Of a stretch of 64,000 bases of DNA, positions 50,446 through 59,535 are shown piece by piece. Source of the stretch: Kineosporia sp. NBRC 101731 (GTDB lineage: Bacteria > Actinomycetota > Actinomycetes > Actinomycetales > Kineosporiaceae); the NCBI RefSeq assembly GCF_030269305.1, contig NZ_BSTC01000001.1, positions 323,467 through 387,466 on the forward strand, written 5' to 3'. The first letter of the stretch is position 1. Every line of letters starts with the position of its first letter. The notes under the pieces were generated by a model that had not been told where the DNA came from, searched no databases, and saw only the letters and a program-made list of their open reading frames with translations. The position numbers and the translations under genes were made by a program.

Positions 50446-51234
50446 ATGACGGAGCAGGGAGCAGACGACGAGCTCGCAGCACGACTCGACGTCGCTCTAC
50501 ATGAACGGCTGGACGGCACGACCGTCAACGTCGCCGCGCTCGCGGCCGGCAGCAGACGCCGTGCCCGACTGGTTCGAACCCGGCGGACGGCAGCCCTGGC
50601 CGGTGTGCTGGCCGTGGTGGTCGCGGTTCCGGTCGGCTGGCAGCTGGCCACCGCACAGCGCCCCACGGCGGTGCAGGGGGCCGCACTGATGCCCCAGCAG
50701 GAGCACGCCAAGGTGGTGCCCGACTCGGTCGGTTTCACCGAGTCCGAGCTTCCGTCCGGCGCCAGGCTTTCCGGTGCCGCGGCCAGTGCCAGTTCCGGGT
50801 CGGTCGATCCCGAGCTGGTGGCGGGGCTGAACTGCGCCGGTCCCTCAGGGGCGGCCGCCACCGCGCCCGGGGCCACCGATAACGCCCAGCAGCGGGAGTG
50901 GCGGTGGACCACCAGCAATACCGACGTCTCGCTCACCGTCACCCGGTGGGCCAGTGTCGACGCCGCGGCCGACGCGCTCACCACGCTGGCCAACGACACC
51001 GGCAACTGCACCTGGAACGACCCGGTCGAGGTGCTGAACCACGAGGTCGCCGGTTCACAGCAGACCTGGGCGGCCGCCGCCACGTCCGACGGGCAGTCGG
51101 TGGTGCGCACGGTGGTGCGGGTCGACGAGCTGGTCGCGGGTATCCAGGTGAGTGGTGACGACCTGGAAGACACCACCGAGCTGGCCCGGTCACTCGCCGC
51201 CGCCGAGGCCGGGAAGCTTCAGAAGGTCAAGTGA
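50446..51234 (+). CDS. Membrane-anchored protein of unknown function
   Basis: A protein of about 262 aa. Residues 1-45 are cytoplasmic and basic (GSRRRARLVRTRRT), a TM helix follows (about 46-66) and the rest is extracytoplasmic. That part is Ala/Ser/Gly-rich with two cysteines (NCAG, NCTWND) and strands such as EWRWTTSNTDVSLTVTRW. It resembles the small sensor or anti-sigma-like proteins that follow sigma genes, but no sigma factor gene is adjacent. ATG 50446 is preferred over GTG 50443. Function is not known. Confidence 0.7.
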   Translation: MTEQGADDELAARLDVALHERLDGTTVNVAALAAGSRRRARLVRTRRTAALAGVLAVVVAVPVGWQLATAQRPTAVQGAALMPQQEHAKVVPDSVGFTESELPSGARLSGAAASASSGSVDPELVAGLNCAGPSGAAATAPGATDNAQQREWRWTTSNTDVSLTVTRWASVDAAADALTTLANDTGNCTWNDPVEVLNHEVAGSQQTWAAAATSDGQSVVRTVVRVDELVAGIQVSGDDLEDTTELARSLAAAEAGKLQKVK

Positions 51235-51281
51235 GCCGGACGGGCCTGGCCAGGTGATGTCCTGGTCAGGCCCACCACGGT

Positions 51282-53135
51282 TCAGAACGCGGACTCGTCG
51301 AGCTCCATCAGCGAGTTGTCGGTGCCCTCGAGGATCCGCCGTTCGACCTCCAGGCGCGGCAGCACCTGAGCGGCGAAGAACGTCGCCGCGGCGATCTTGC
51401 CCTGGTAGAAGCTCTTGTCGGCGGCGCTGACCGGGCCCTCCAGAGCAGTCGTGGCGATGTCGGCCTGGCGCAGCAACAGCCAGCCGACCAGCAGGTCACC
51501 CGCGGCCAGCAACAGCCGCGTGGTGTTCAGCCCGACCTTGTAGATGTTCTTGACGTCGGCCCCCGCCACCCGGGTGTCGGCCGACTGCGTCTCCTTGACC
51601 AGGTGGGCGACCATACCGAGCAGGTGCTCGCAGGCCTGGCCCAGCACCTCGCGCTGCACCGCGAGCCGCCCGTCGCCGCTGTCGGCCTTGGCGAATTCGG
51701 TGATCTGCTCGGTGATTTCGCCCAGCGCCCGGCCCTTGTCCCGCACGATCTTGCGGAAGAAGAAGTCGGTGCCCTGGATCGCCGTCGTGCCTTCGTACAG
51801 CGTGTCGATCTTGGCGTCGCGCACGTACTGCTCCAGCGGGTAGTCCTGGAGGAACCCGGAACCACCGAACGTCTGCAGGCTTTCGGAACCCAGCAGGAGC
51901 CAGGCCCGTTCCGAGCCGGCGCCCTTCACGATCGGCAGCAGGAAGTCGTTGATCCGTTCGGCCTTCTCGTCGCGCTCGCCCCGGCGCTCGGCGATCCGGA
52001 TCGCGTCCTGCTGTACCGCGGTGAGCTGCACCAGCGCCCGGAGTCCCTCGGCGTACGACTTCTGCGTCATCAGTGATCGGCGCACGTCGGGGTGATGGGT
52101 GATCGTGACCCGGGGTGCGGCCTTGTCGGCCATCTGGGTCAGGTCGGCGCCCTGCACCCGCTCCTTGGCGTAGCTCAGGGCGTTCAGGTATCCGGACGAG
52201 AGAGTGGCGATCGCCTTGGTACCGACCATCATCCGTGCACCCTCGATGATCTTGAACATCTGCGCAATGCCGTCGTGCACCTCGCCGAGCAGGGTGCCGA
52301 CGGCCGGGATGCCGTCGACCTCGCCGAACCGCAGCTCACACGTCGTCGAGACCTTCAGGCCCATCTTGTGCTCGACGTTCGTGACGAAGGCACCGTTGCG
52401 CTCGCCCAGTTCACCGGTCTCGGGGTCGAAGTGGAACTTCGGCACGATGAACAGCGACAGACCCTTGGTTCCCGGCCCTGCTCCCTCGGGCCGGGCCAGC
52501 ACGAAATGCACGATGTTCTCGGACAGATCGCTGTCGCCCGAGGTGATGAACCGCTTGACCCCACTGATCCGCCACTGCCCGTCCTCCCCCTGGACGGCCT
52601 TGGTGCGTCCCGCGCCCACGTCCGAGCCGGCGTCCGGCTCGGTCAGCACCATGGTCGCGCCCCATCGCTTGTCCACGACCATGGCGGCCAGGCGCTGCTG
52701 CTCGGGGGTGCCCAGGCGGTAGAGCACGTTGGCGAAGTCGAAACCCGTTGCGTACATGTGGATCGCCGGGTTGGCGCCGAGCAGGAACTCCAGCATCGAC
52801 CAGCGCAGAGAACTGGGCGCGGTGACGCCGCCGATCTCCTCCGGCACGCCCATCTGCCAGAAACCGGACTCGACGTAGGCCTGGTAGGCCCGGACGAACG
52901 GCTCGGGCAGCGTGGCCGAGTGGGTGTCCGGGTGGAAGACGGGCGGAGTGCGATCGCTCTCGATCGCGGACGGGGCCAGGTCTTCGGTGGCGAGACGTGC
53001 CATCTCACGCAGCATCTCGCGGGCGGTCTCACCGTCGATGTCCTCGAAGGGCGCGGCACCCAGAACCTGGTCCCGGCCGAAGACCTCGAAGAGATTGAAC
53101 TCCACATCTCGCAGGTTGTGGCGGTAGTGACTCAT
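51282..53135 (-). CDS. Acyl-CoA dehydrogenase, long form (FadE-like)
   Basis: A flavoprotein of about 617 aa that introduces the alpha-beta double bond in acyl-CoA. The FAD/substrate region is [21 protein letters not shown] (about 165-185) and [10 protein letters not shown]. The late motifs are [36 protein letters not shown] (about 435-470), carrying the catalytic Glu of YEGTT. A C-terminal extension of about 130 residues marks the long branch. ATG 53135 follows GAGGGGA; the 10 earlier residues are not conserved. A TetR-type operator overlaps its promoter. Confidence 0.93.
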   Translation of the reverse strand: MSHYRHNLRDVEFNLFEVFGRDQVLGAAPFEDIDGETAREMLREMARLATEDLAPSAIESDRTPPVFHPDTHSATLPEPFVRAYQAYVESGFWQMGVPEEIGGVTAPSSLRWSMLEFLLGANPAIHMYATGFDFANVLYRLGTPEQQRLAAMVVDKRWGATMVLTEPDAGSDVGAGRTKAVQGEDGQWRISGVKRFITSGDSDLSENIVHFVLARPEGAGPGTKGLSLFIVPKFHFDPETGELGERNGAFVTNVEHKMGLKVSTTCELRFGEVDGIPAVGTLLGEVHDGIAQMFKIIEGARMMVGTKAIATLSSGYLNALSYAKERVQGADLTQMADKAAPRVTITHHPDVRRSLMTQKSYAEGLRALVQLTAVQQDAIRIAERRGERDEKAERINDFLLPIVKGAGSERAWLLLGSESLQTFGGSGFLQDYPLEQYVRDAKIDTLYEGTTAIQGTDFFFRKIVRDKGRALGEITEQITEFAKADSGDGRLAVQREVLGQACEHLLGMVAHLVKETQSADTRVAGADVKNIYKVGLNTTRLLLAAGDLLVGWLLLRQADIATTALEGPVSAADKSFYQGKIAAATFFAAQVLPRLEVERRILEGTDNSLMELDESAF

Positions 53136-53170
53136 CGCTGTTCCCCTCGGCGCTGATGGAACCAACTAAG

Positions 53171-53184
53171 TTACTGCTTAGTAA
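53171..53184. promoter_or_regulatory. Promoter and operator of the acyl-CoA dehydrogenase gene
   Basis: TTACT-GCTT-AGTAA is a 5-bp inverted repeat within AACTAAGTTACTGCTTAGTA. On the minus strand TGTGAC and TATTAC, 17 bp apart, could be -35 and -10, and the repeat overlaps the -10. This fits repression by a fatty-acyl-responsive TetR-type regulator, which is inferred. Confidence 0.5.
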
Positions 53185-53237
53185 TATAATTTTAGTGCAC
53201 GGAGTCACATCCGGCCAGGGGTCCTGCAGCAAAACGG

Positions 53238-53277
53238 CCGGAAGGCCGATCGCCCTGAGGGGCGATCGGCCTTCCGG
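53238..53277. terminator. Strong hairpin downstream of the GlsB-like gene
   Basis: Eighteen-bp perfect arms with a TGAG loop lie between the GlsB-like stop at 53322 and the acyl-CoA dehydrogenase promoter, both on the minus strand. Confidence 0.75.
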
Positions 53278-53321
53278 TGATGTGGTGCCTGGTGCTAGCT
53301 CAGTTCAGTACCGGCTCAGCG

Positions 53322-53588
53322 TCAGCGAATGCTGCGGTTGGACCGCATGCCCGAGACCAGGGCGACGCCCACTGCTGCCAGCACGACCTGAACCAGAAGC
53401 TCGATCCAGTCGAAGCCCTTGGTGTCGCTCAGCGAACCGACGATGGCGGTTCCGATGAGCGCAGCGACAATACCGACGACGATGGTCAGCCAGATCGGGA
53501 TGTTCTGCTTGCCAGGGACGACAAGACGCCCCAGGGCACCGATGACCAAGCCGATGATAATTGCCCAGATGATGCCCGTGATGGTCAT
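53322..53588 (-). CDS. GlsB/YeaQ/YmgE-family stress-response membrane protein
   Basis: An 88-aa protein with three hydrophobic helices, beginning ITGIIWAIIIGLVIGALGRLVVPGKQ, the transglycosylase-associated (YeaQ) signature. It is linked to stress in several bacteria; mechanism unknown. ATG 53588 is 8 nt after GAGGAG; the GTG at 53597 would abut it. Confidence 0.9.
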   Translation of the reverse strand: MTITGIIWAIIIGLVIGALGRLVVPGKQNIPIWLTIVVGIVAALIGTAIVGSLSDTKGFDWIELLVQVVLAAVGVALVSGMRSNRSIR

Positions 53589-53764
53589 TGTGGTCACTCC
53601 TCATAGACATCCGGGCCGCTCCTCGGCCCGGTGCTGTCTCTAGATTGATCCACTTCCGCCAGAGCGCAATTCGAGAGCAATTTCGCTGGTCCGAAACCTT
53701 GACGACGAGTCGCCCAGCGGTGTCCGAATACGGCTCGGGCGAGTGGTCCGGTCATACTTCAGGA

Positions 53765-54298
53765 ATGGACGAAGCCGGGCATAGCGGTCAGATCTTCGAT
53801 CTCGGCCCCCGGCTGGCCTGGGTCTACCTGACCATCGGGGTCGCGCTCATCGCCACGATGGAGGCCATCGGGCTGGCCGCGCTGGTCTTCGCCCTGCTGC
53901 CCGCCACTCCCGCCGCCCTCGTGACAGCGGCCCTGCTCACCCCGTCCGTCCTGATCCTCGTGGTGATGGCCAGCGCGCTGAACGGCCGGATCATCGTTGA
54001 TCCCGGCTCCCTGACCTTGCGCTTCGGTCTGATCGGGGGTGCCGCTGTGCCCCGGGCCATGATCGTCCGGGCCGAACGCTTCGACCCGACCACGGCCCTC
54101 AGCCCGATCGGTCTCGGGATCGACGTGCCGTTCGGCTCAGGCCGCGCCACCGTCACCCGGGGCGGTCCGGTGCACTTCGTCCGGGTGACGCTGCGCGGCC
54201 CGGCCCGGGTCCGGCTCACCGTGTGGCGGCACGCGATCGCGAACGAGCTGGTCCTGAGCACATCGCGCCCCGACGAGCTGGTCAGCTCATTGGTCTGA
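53765..54298 (+). CDS. Two-helix membrane protein of unknown function
   Basis: A protein of about 177 aa with two TM helices (about 19-43 and 48-72) and a soluble beta-rich domain (RIIVDPGSLTLRFGLIG...VHFVRVTLRGPARVRLTVWRHAIANELVLSTSRPDELVSSLV), a pleckstrin-like pattern common in small actinomycete membrane proteins. ATG 53765 has a weak GGA ribosome binding site. I do not know the function. Confidence 0.65.
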   Translation: MDEAGHSGQIFDLGPRLAWVYLTIGVALIATMEAIGLAALVFALLPATPAALVTAALLTPSVLILVVMASALNGRIIVDPGSLTLRFGLIGGAAVPRAMIVRAERFDPTTALSPIGLGIDVPFGSGRATVTRGGPVHFVRVTLRGPARVRLTVWRHAIANELVLSTSRPDELVSSLV

Positions 54299-54437
54299 AG
54301 GTCGGTGAGCGCCTCGTCCATCATTCGTGCCTGACCGCAATCTGACCGCAACCTGATCGCACAGAGTGTCGCAACCCACCGGATTTGTGGTCGTTCGGCC
54401 ATCGCCGCAGGGTGCAGTGCGGGGTCATGATGGATCG

Positions 54438-56168
54438 GTGACTACCGAGGCACCTCCGCACCGGAGGTTCAGCGCCGTCGATTCCGCCCTGACCGACCTC
54501 GGCCGGGGTGTCGAGATCTGGGGTCGCACGTCACTACCCGCCAGAAGGCTGCTCCTGGCCCGGGTGCATGCCCTGACCGCCCTGTACGCCCATGACTGGG
54601 TGCAGGCGGCGAGTGAGTTCAAGCAGCTCGCGCCCGACACCCCGCCGACCGGCGAGGAATGGCTGACCGGGCCGTACGCCCTGCTCAACGGCCTGGCCGC
54701 GCTCATCGACACGTTCCGCACCCTGCAGCGTGGTGGTAACCCCGTGGACGGGCACCGGTTCGGCACCGCTCCCGGCGGGCGCACCACGGTCAGGGTGCTG
54801 CCCCACGACCCGGTCGATCGCGTCATCCTCAACGGCTACACGGCCGACGTCTGGATGCCGCCCGGGGTCACGGCCGAGACCGTGAAGGCGCTCGCCGGCC
54901 GGGCGCAGTGCGAGACCGGGCGCACGGCGGGGATCGGTGCGGTGCTGGGTGCGGGCAACGTCACCTCGATCCCGGTGCTGGACGCCCTGCACGAGCTGTT
55001 CAGCGCGAACCGCGTGGTGCTGGTGAAGCTGAACCCGGTGACCGATCGGCTGCTGGGGGTGTTCCAGGCGATCTTCCGGCCACTCACCGAGCACGGCGTG
55101 ATGCGCATCGTCACCGGGGGCGCCGAGGTCGGGGGTTACCTGGTGCATCATCCTGAAGTCGTACACGTGCACATCACCGGTAGCGCGCAGACCCACGACG
55201 CGATCGTCTTCGGTCCGGGGCCCGAGGGCACCGAGCGCAAGAAGGCCGGCACACCGCTGCTCACCAAGCCGATCAGCAGTGAACTGGGTGGCGTGGCTCC
55301 GGCGATCGTGCTGCCGGGGCGCTGGTCCACGGCCGATCTGCGGTTTCAGGCCGAGAATCTGGCGTCGCAGCGGCTGCACAACAACGGCTACAACTGCGTT
55401 GCCACCCAGGTGGTGGTGATCAGCTCGGACTGGGCTCAGAAGTACCAGTTTCTCGACGAACTGCGCGGTGCTCTGGCGCGGGCGCCGCGCCGTGCGGCCT
55501 ACTACCCCGGCAGTGACGAGCGGCTGAAGGCCCTGCAGGCCGCTCTTCCCCGGGCCGAGAAGCTTCCCGGTGGACGCGTGCTGGCCGGTCCGATCGACGG
55601 TTCGGTTTCCTCCGCCGAACGCGACTACCTTTTCGATACTGAGGTTTTCGGACCGGGCCTGGGGGTCGTGACGCTGCCCGGCCTGGGCGCCGACTTCTTG
55701 GCCGATGCGGTCGACCTGGCGAACGACTCGATCAGCGGGAGCCTCGGCGCGCACCTGATCGCCCATCCCGCCACACTGCGATCACTCGGTCCCGAGTTCG
55801 AGAACCAGCTTGCCAGAATGCGTTACGGCTGCATCGGGGTCAACGTCTGGATCGGACTGGGATTCGCCCTGCCCGGTGTTCCCTGGGGCGCCTACCCGGG
55901 CAACCAACTCACCGACGTCGGAAGTGGAATCGGCACGGTGCACAACGCGCTGCTCCTGGGCGGTCCGGAGCGCACGGTCATCCGGGGCCCGTTCCGCCCG
56001 GCCCCGCGGTCGCTGTTCGCCGGTGAGCCGGCCCTCGCTCCGCCGAGGCCGCCGTGGTTCGTGACCCACCGCACTGCGCACCTGACCGGCGCGGCGCTCA
56101 CGGCGTTCGCCGCCAAACCCGCGTGGAACCGGCTTCCCCGGATTCTGGCCGCCGCGCTCCGCGGCTGA
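54438..56168 (+). CDS. Divergent aldehyde dehydrogenase family protein
   Basis: A protein of about 576 aa, longer than classical ALDH (about 490). The cofactor region GAVLGAGNVTSIPVLDALHEL leads to ITGSAQTHDAIVFG. The general-base segment is PISSELGGVAPAIVLPG (about 280) and the nucleophile is the Cys of NNGYNCVATQ (about 319). An N-terminal extension of about 100 residues and a C-terminal helical tail are unusual. The substrate is unknown. GTG 54438 begins the conserved part. No pathway partner is adjacent. Confidence 0.75.
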   Translation: MTTEAPPHRRFSAVDSALTDLGRGVEIWGRTSLPARRLLLARVHALTALYAHDWVQAASEFKQLAPDTPPTGEEWLTGPYALLNGLAALIDTFRTLQRGGNPVDGHRFGTAPGGRTTVRVLPHDPVDRVILNGYTADVWMPPGVTAETVKALAGRAQCETGRTAGIGAVLGAGNVTSIPVLDALHELFSANRVVLVKLNPVTDRLLGVFQAIFRPLTEHGVMRIVTGGAEVGGYLVHHPEVVHVHITGSAQTHDAIVFGPGPEGTERKKAGTPLLTKPISSELGGVAPAIVLPGRWSTADLRFQAENLASQRLHNNGYNCVATQVVVISSDWAQKYQFLDELRGALARAPRRAAYYPGSDERLKALQAALPRAEKLPGGRVLAGPIDGSVSSAERDYLFDTEVFGPGLGVVTLPGLGADFLADAVDLANDSISGSLGAHLIAHPATLRSLGPEFENQLARMRYGCIGVNVWIGLGFALPGVPWGAYPGNQLTDVGSGIGTVHNALLLGGPERTVIRGPFRPAPRSLFAGEPALAPPRPPWFVTHRTAHLTGAALTAFAAKPAWNRLPRILAAALRG

Positions 56169-56579
56169 GGTCCAGTTCACATCGCACGTCTGTCCTGATC
56201 CCGGGGGCCCGTGGCTCTGTCTGATGTGTCTCAGTCTCGCGTGTGGAATGGCGGAATGGTTCGCCCGGGGTGATCGTTAGCAAGCGTGGCAATGCCGCGT
56301 ATTGCGTTGCCCCAGGCGTGTGCCTGGCAATAGTTAATGTTGCACGTCCTTTTTCGTTATGCGCCGCCCGGTCACTACTGCTCTGGTTGTACAACCTCAG
56401 GAGGATGCCAAATCGTCTGGGCGGCGATAAACCATTACCTAGGATTTCGGCCCCCGCTGTGGGGGCAGCGGCAATGTCGTCGAGTACAGGAGCATGACAA
56501 TGCGGGTTCGCGCTCAGGCGAGGTGGGGAAAGGCGCTGGCCGATAACGGCTTACGCCACGCAGACGGCAGGATCGGCTA
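56169..56579. other. 411-bp intergenic region before the PAP2 gene
   Basis: This stretch is AT-richer than its flanks at 56330-56450. TTGCCC and ATAGTT near 56307-56335 could be -35/-10 of the PAP2 gene. An inverted repeat, CCAGGC-GTGT-GCCTGG, lies between them. AGGAGG at 56399-56404 abuts an ATG too closely to be used. No gene is supported. Confidence 0.35.
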
Positions 56580-57434
56580 ATGGCTCTGCTGCCTGTCGAC
56601 TATGTGCCCCCACAGGTCGGTACGCAGGCGGCAACGGAGCCCAAACGCGTTGCGAAACAGGAGAAGTCCGAAGATCGGGTGCATCCCCGAGGCGGTGTGA
56701 TCGGCCAGCTCGTGCTGGTTGTCGGCGCCTGGGTGCTCTATTCGATGGGGCGTTCCTTCTCCGGTCAGGACATCTCCGCCGCAGTACATCGCGGGCAGAC
56801 CATACTGCGGCTGGATGACGACCTCGGGTTCAGCTGGGTGCTCGACGTCAATCAGTGGGCGTTGCAGCACGGCTTCCTTGCGGTGCCGTTGTCCATGGCC
56901 TATGCCAGCCTGCACTACCTGGTGACACCGCTGGTGCTGGTCTGGTTGTGGCGCAAGCGTCCCGCGGCCTACCAGTCCGCCCTCTGGTCGCTGATCGTGA
57001 TGTCTGCCATGGGCCTCATCGTCTACATCACCATGCCCGTCGCGCCGCCGCGGCTCCTGCCCGGATTCGCCTGGATGGACATGCTGCGGGTCTGGTCGGA
57101 CTACGGCTGGTGGGGTGCTGGGGCCAGCGCGCCCAAGGGTATGGAGCACCTCACCAACCAGTACGCGGCCGTGCCGAGTCTGCATGTCGGCTGGGCTGTG
57201 TGGTGTGCCTGGGCCTGGCACCGGAGCGGTGGCCGGTTCGCCCGGCGCTTCGGCTGGCTGTACCCCGCCGGGGTGGCCGTGACCGTGGTGCTGACCGGTA
57301 ACCACTACGTGATCGACGTCGCCACCGGCGTCCTGGTCGCCGGGGTGGCCTGCTGGTTCACGCCCCGGCTGATGGCCCGGGCCGGCGCCTACCTGGCCTC
57401 CCGGAAGACCTCGATAGAACTACCGACGGCTTAG
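56580..57434 (+). CDS. PAP2-superfamily membrane phosphatase (inositolphosphotransferase-like)
   Basis: A 284-aa multi-pass protein. The lipid-phosphatase motifs appear as PVAPPRLLP (about 151), PSLHVGW (about 199) with the catalytic His, and GNHYVIDVATG (about 240) with the second His and Asp. It may dephosphorylate or transfer a lipid phosphate head group on the outer membrane face; the AUR1/inositolphosphotransferase branch is the closest I recognise. ATG 56580. No lipid genes are adjacent. Confidence 0.85.
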   Translation: MALLPVDYVPPQVGTQAATEPKRVAKQEKSEDRVHPRGGVIGQLVLVVGAWVLYSMGRSFSGQDISAAVHRGQTILRLDDDLGFSWVLDVNQWALQHGFLAVPLSMAYASLHYLVTPLVLVWLWRKRPAAYQSALWSLIVMSAMGLIVYITMPVAPPRLLPGFAWMDMLRVWSDYGWWGAGASAPKGMEHLTNQYAAVPSLHVGWAVWCAWAWHRSGGRFARRFGWLYPAGVAVTVVLTGNHYVIDVATGVLVAGVACWFTPRLMARAGAYLASRKTSIELPTA

Positions 57435-57445
57435 CCGATCACCGA

Positions 57446-57475
57446 AGTGGCCCATCCCGTCCGGGACGGGCCACT
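57446..57475 (+). terminator. Hairpin after the PAP2 gene
   Basis: Fourteen-bp arms AGTGGCCCATCCCG / CGGGACGGGCCACT with one mismatch, 12 bp after the stop. Confidence 0.6.
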
Positions 57476-57529
57476 CGCGTCTTGCGTTCTTGACCCTCCC
57501 ACCGTGTCAGGCCATAGACCAGGGGAGTC

Positions 57530-58354
57530 ATGTTCACCATTGGAGACTTCGCCAGACACGGCCGGGTGACGGTGCGGATGCTGCACCACTACGACCGGCT
57601 GGGACTGCTGCGCCCGGCATCCGTGGACCCGGCCACCGGGTACCGGTTCTACGAGGCTGTGCAGCTGTCCCGGCTGAACCGGATCGTGGTGCTGAAGGGC
57701 CTGGGCTTCACGCTCGAGCAGGTGCTGTCGATCATCGACGGGAAGATCAGCACCGAGGAGCTGCACGGCATGCTGCGACTGCGCAGGGCCGAGCTCCAGG
57801 AGCGGGTACGTCAGGATCAGGACCGGCTCACCCAGGTCGCGGTGCGACTCTCCATCATCGATACGGAGGGCGTCATGCCAACCGAGGATATTCAGATCAA
57901 GTCCGTGCCGGCCGTCCGGCTGGCCCAGCTGTCCGCCCCGGCGGAGAACTTCGAGCCGACCTCGATCACCCCGGTGATCGGTCCTCTCTACCAGCAGCTG
58001 TACGACCGGCTCGCCCAGGCCGGAATTTCCCCGGTCGGCCCGGGAATCGCCTGGTACGAGGAAGATCCGGGCGGGGAAGGCGTCATCGTTCACGCCGGCT
58101 GCCCGGTGAACCTCGAGCTCGGCCCGTCCCATGATGTCGAGATCATCGACCTGCCGGCGATCACCCAGGCGGCGACGATCCTGCATCACGGCCCCATGGA
58201 CGACGTGCTCACCTCGATCCAGCGGCTGGCCCACTGGATCGAGGCCCACGGCTACCGCTCCACCGGGCTGAACCGCGAGCTGTACGTCCATTACGGCACG
58301 GGGGACGCGGCGGAGTGGGTCACGGAACTGCAGGAGCCGGTCGTCAAGGTGTAG
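57530..58354 (+). CDS. MerR-family regulator with GyrI-like effector domain
   Basis: A 274-aa BmrR-type activator. The N-terminal winged helix is FTIGDFARHGRVTVRMLHHYDRLGLLRP (1-29), then a dimer coiled coil (about 75-120) and a GyrI/SOUL-like ligand domain (about 125-270) that binds small hydrophobic compounds. No target transporter is adjacent; its operator is not apparent. ATG 57530. Confidence 0.9.
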   Translation: MFTIGDFARHGRVTVRMLHHYDRLGLLRPASVDPATGYRFYEAVQLSRLNRIVVLKGLGFTLEQVLSIIDGKISTEELHGMLRLRRAELQERVRQDQDRLTQVAVRLSIIDTEGVMPTEDIQIKSVPAVRLAQLSAPAENFEPTSITPVIGPLYQQLYDRLAQAGISPVGPGIAWYEEDPGGEGVIVHAGCPVNLELGPSHDVEIIDLPAITQAATILHHGPMDDVLTSIQRLAHWIEAHGYRSTGLNRELYVHYGTGDAAEWVTELQEPVVKV

Positions 58355-58365
58355 GGCCTGTCCTG

Positions 58366-58414
58366 GCACCTGCGTCGGGGTTCGGTCGGTTCCGCCGAAC
58401 CCCGACGCAGGTGC
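58366..58414 (+). terminator. Long hairpin after the MerR gene
   Basis: Perfect 20-bp arms (58366-58385 and 58395-58414) with a 9-nt loop, 11 bp after the stop codon. Confidence 0.8.
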
Positions 58415-58469
58415 GGACGCCTGAGGAGATTCCTTCGATGGACTCCGCCTCTGGCTTTGGGTCGAAAAC

Positions 58470-58493
58470 AGTACTTTTATGGACGCGAGTACT
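58470..58493. promoter_or_regulatory. Paired AGTACT sites upstream of the DprA-like gene
   Basis: The self-complementary hexamer AGTACT occurs at 58470-58475 and 58488-58493 in an AT-rich patch. It could be a regulator-binding pair or part of a promoter. The remainder of 58415-58614 shows no gene. Confidence 0.3.
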
Positions 58494-58614
58494 ACGGTGA
58501 GTGCCGAGGCGGTCACGATTCTTCAGTTCGGGCGGGGGTCGCATGATGTCGGAGTTCAGGCGCGTCGCCGCATCTGGCAGTGCAGTGGGGATGCCGCGGC
58601 CTAGGCTTGTGCTC

Positions 58615-59535
58615 ATGCACGTGGCCTGGGACGACGAGGAACGGGCCGCTCTCGTGGCCCTCCTGCAGTCCAGGCCGGACGGGCTCTCGTGGGAACAGAT
58701 CACCGATCGCGTTGCCGAGCTGGGCAGTGCGCGGGAGTTGTGGTCCCATCTCGTGCCCGCCGATCTGCTGGATCAGACCGGAGACGGCGACCCTCGGCTG
58801 ATCGAGGCGCGTGCGCAGGTACGTTCCTGGCAGGATGCCCCTTTCGCGTTCCTGACCTTCATGAATGACTTCTACCCGGCCCAGCTGCGCGACGTGCAAC
58901 AGATGCCACCGTTTGTCTTCGCTGCGGGCCGAGTGCTGGAAGACGATCGAGGCGTCTGCGTGGTCGGGTCCCGTCGGGCCACTGACCACGGTCTGAACAT
59001 GGCTGCCGAGGTCAGTCAAGGTCTCGTCGAACGTTCGCTCACCGTGGTCTCGGGCCTGGCCCGAGGCATAGACGGCGCGGCCCATCGGGCAGCTCTCGAT
59101 GCCCATGGTCGAACGGTCGCGGTCATCGGTACCGGGATCGAGCGTAACTATCCGCCGGAACATGCCGAACTACAGGCGCGGATCACATCGGAAGGCCTTG
59201 TGCTGTCGCAGTTCTGGCCGTCCTCGCCGCCGGGTAAGCAGACCTTCCCTCTCCGCAATGCCGTGATGAGTGCCTACGGCCTGGCCTCGGTCGTCATCGA
59301 GGCCGGGGAGACCTCAGGGGCGCGTATCCAGGCGCGGGTAGCAGTTGAGCACGGGCGGCCGGTTGTCCTGTTCAAATCTGTTGTAGAGAGCACCAGTTGG
59401 GCTCCTTCTCTGGTGGGTGCACCCGGGGTGTGCGTGGTGCGGTCGGCCGACGAGGCGCTCACCGCGATCGACAAGTTTCTTGAGGCAGATGCGGAGATCG
59501 ACCGCTGGCTCAGTTCTGCCGGCGAGCCGTGGTAG
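58615..59535 (+). CDS. DprA-like DNA-processing protein
   Basis: A protein of about 306 aa with the DprA Rossmann domain: VCVVGSRRATDHG (about 119), VSGLARGIDGAAHRAALDAHGRTVAVIGTGIERNYPPEHAEL (about 145) and FPLRNAVMSAYGLASVVIEAGETSGARIQARVAVEHGRPV (about 210), matching the ssDNA-binding family signature. An N-terminal helical domain (SWEQITDRVAELGSAREL) precedes it. Canonical DprA loads RecA during transformation. This form is coupled to a phosphoribosyltransferase-type gene by a 7-nt overlap (GTGGTAG), an arrangement I recall from predicted conflict systems. ATG 58615 was chosen over upstream codons with no homology. Confidence 0.8.
   Translation: MHVAWDDEERAALVALLQSRPDGLSWEQITDRVAELGSARELWSHLVPADLLDQTGDGDPRLIEARAQVRSWQDAPFAFLTFMNDFYPAQLRDVQQMPPFVFAAGRVLEDDRGVCVVGSRRATDHGLNMAAEVSQGLVERSLTVVSGLARGIDGAAHRAALDAHGRTVAVIGTGIERNYPPEHAELQARITSEGLVLSQFWPSSPPGKQTFPLRNAVMSAYGLASVVIEAGETSGARIQARVAVEHGRPVVLFKSVVESTSWAPSLVGAPGVCVVRSADEALTAIDKFLEADAEIDRWLSSAGEPW

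Noticed and set aside
56399-56497. 30-codon frame after AGGAGG upstream of the PAP2 gene
   Set aside because: The AGGAGG directly abuts the ATG, too close for initiation, and the peptide has no recognisable character.
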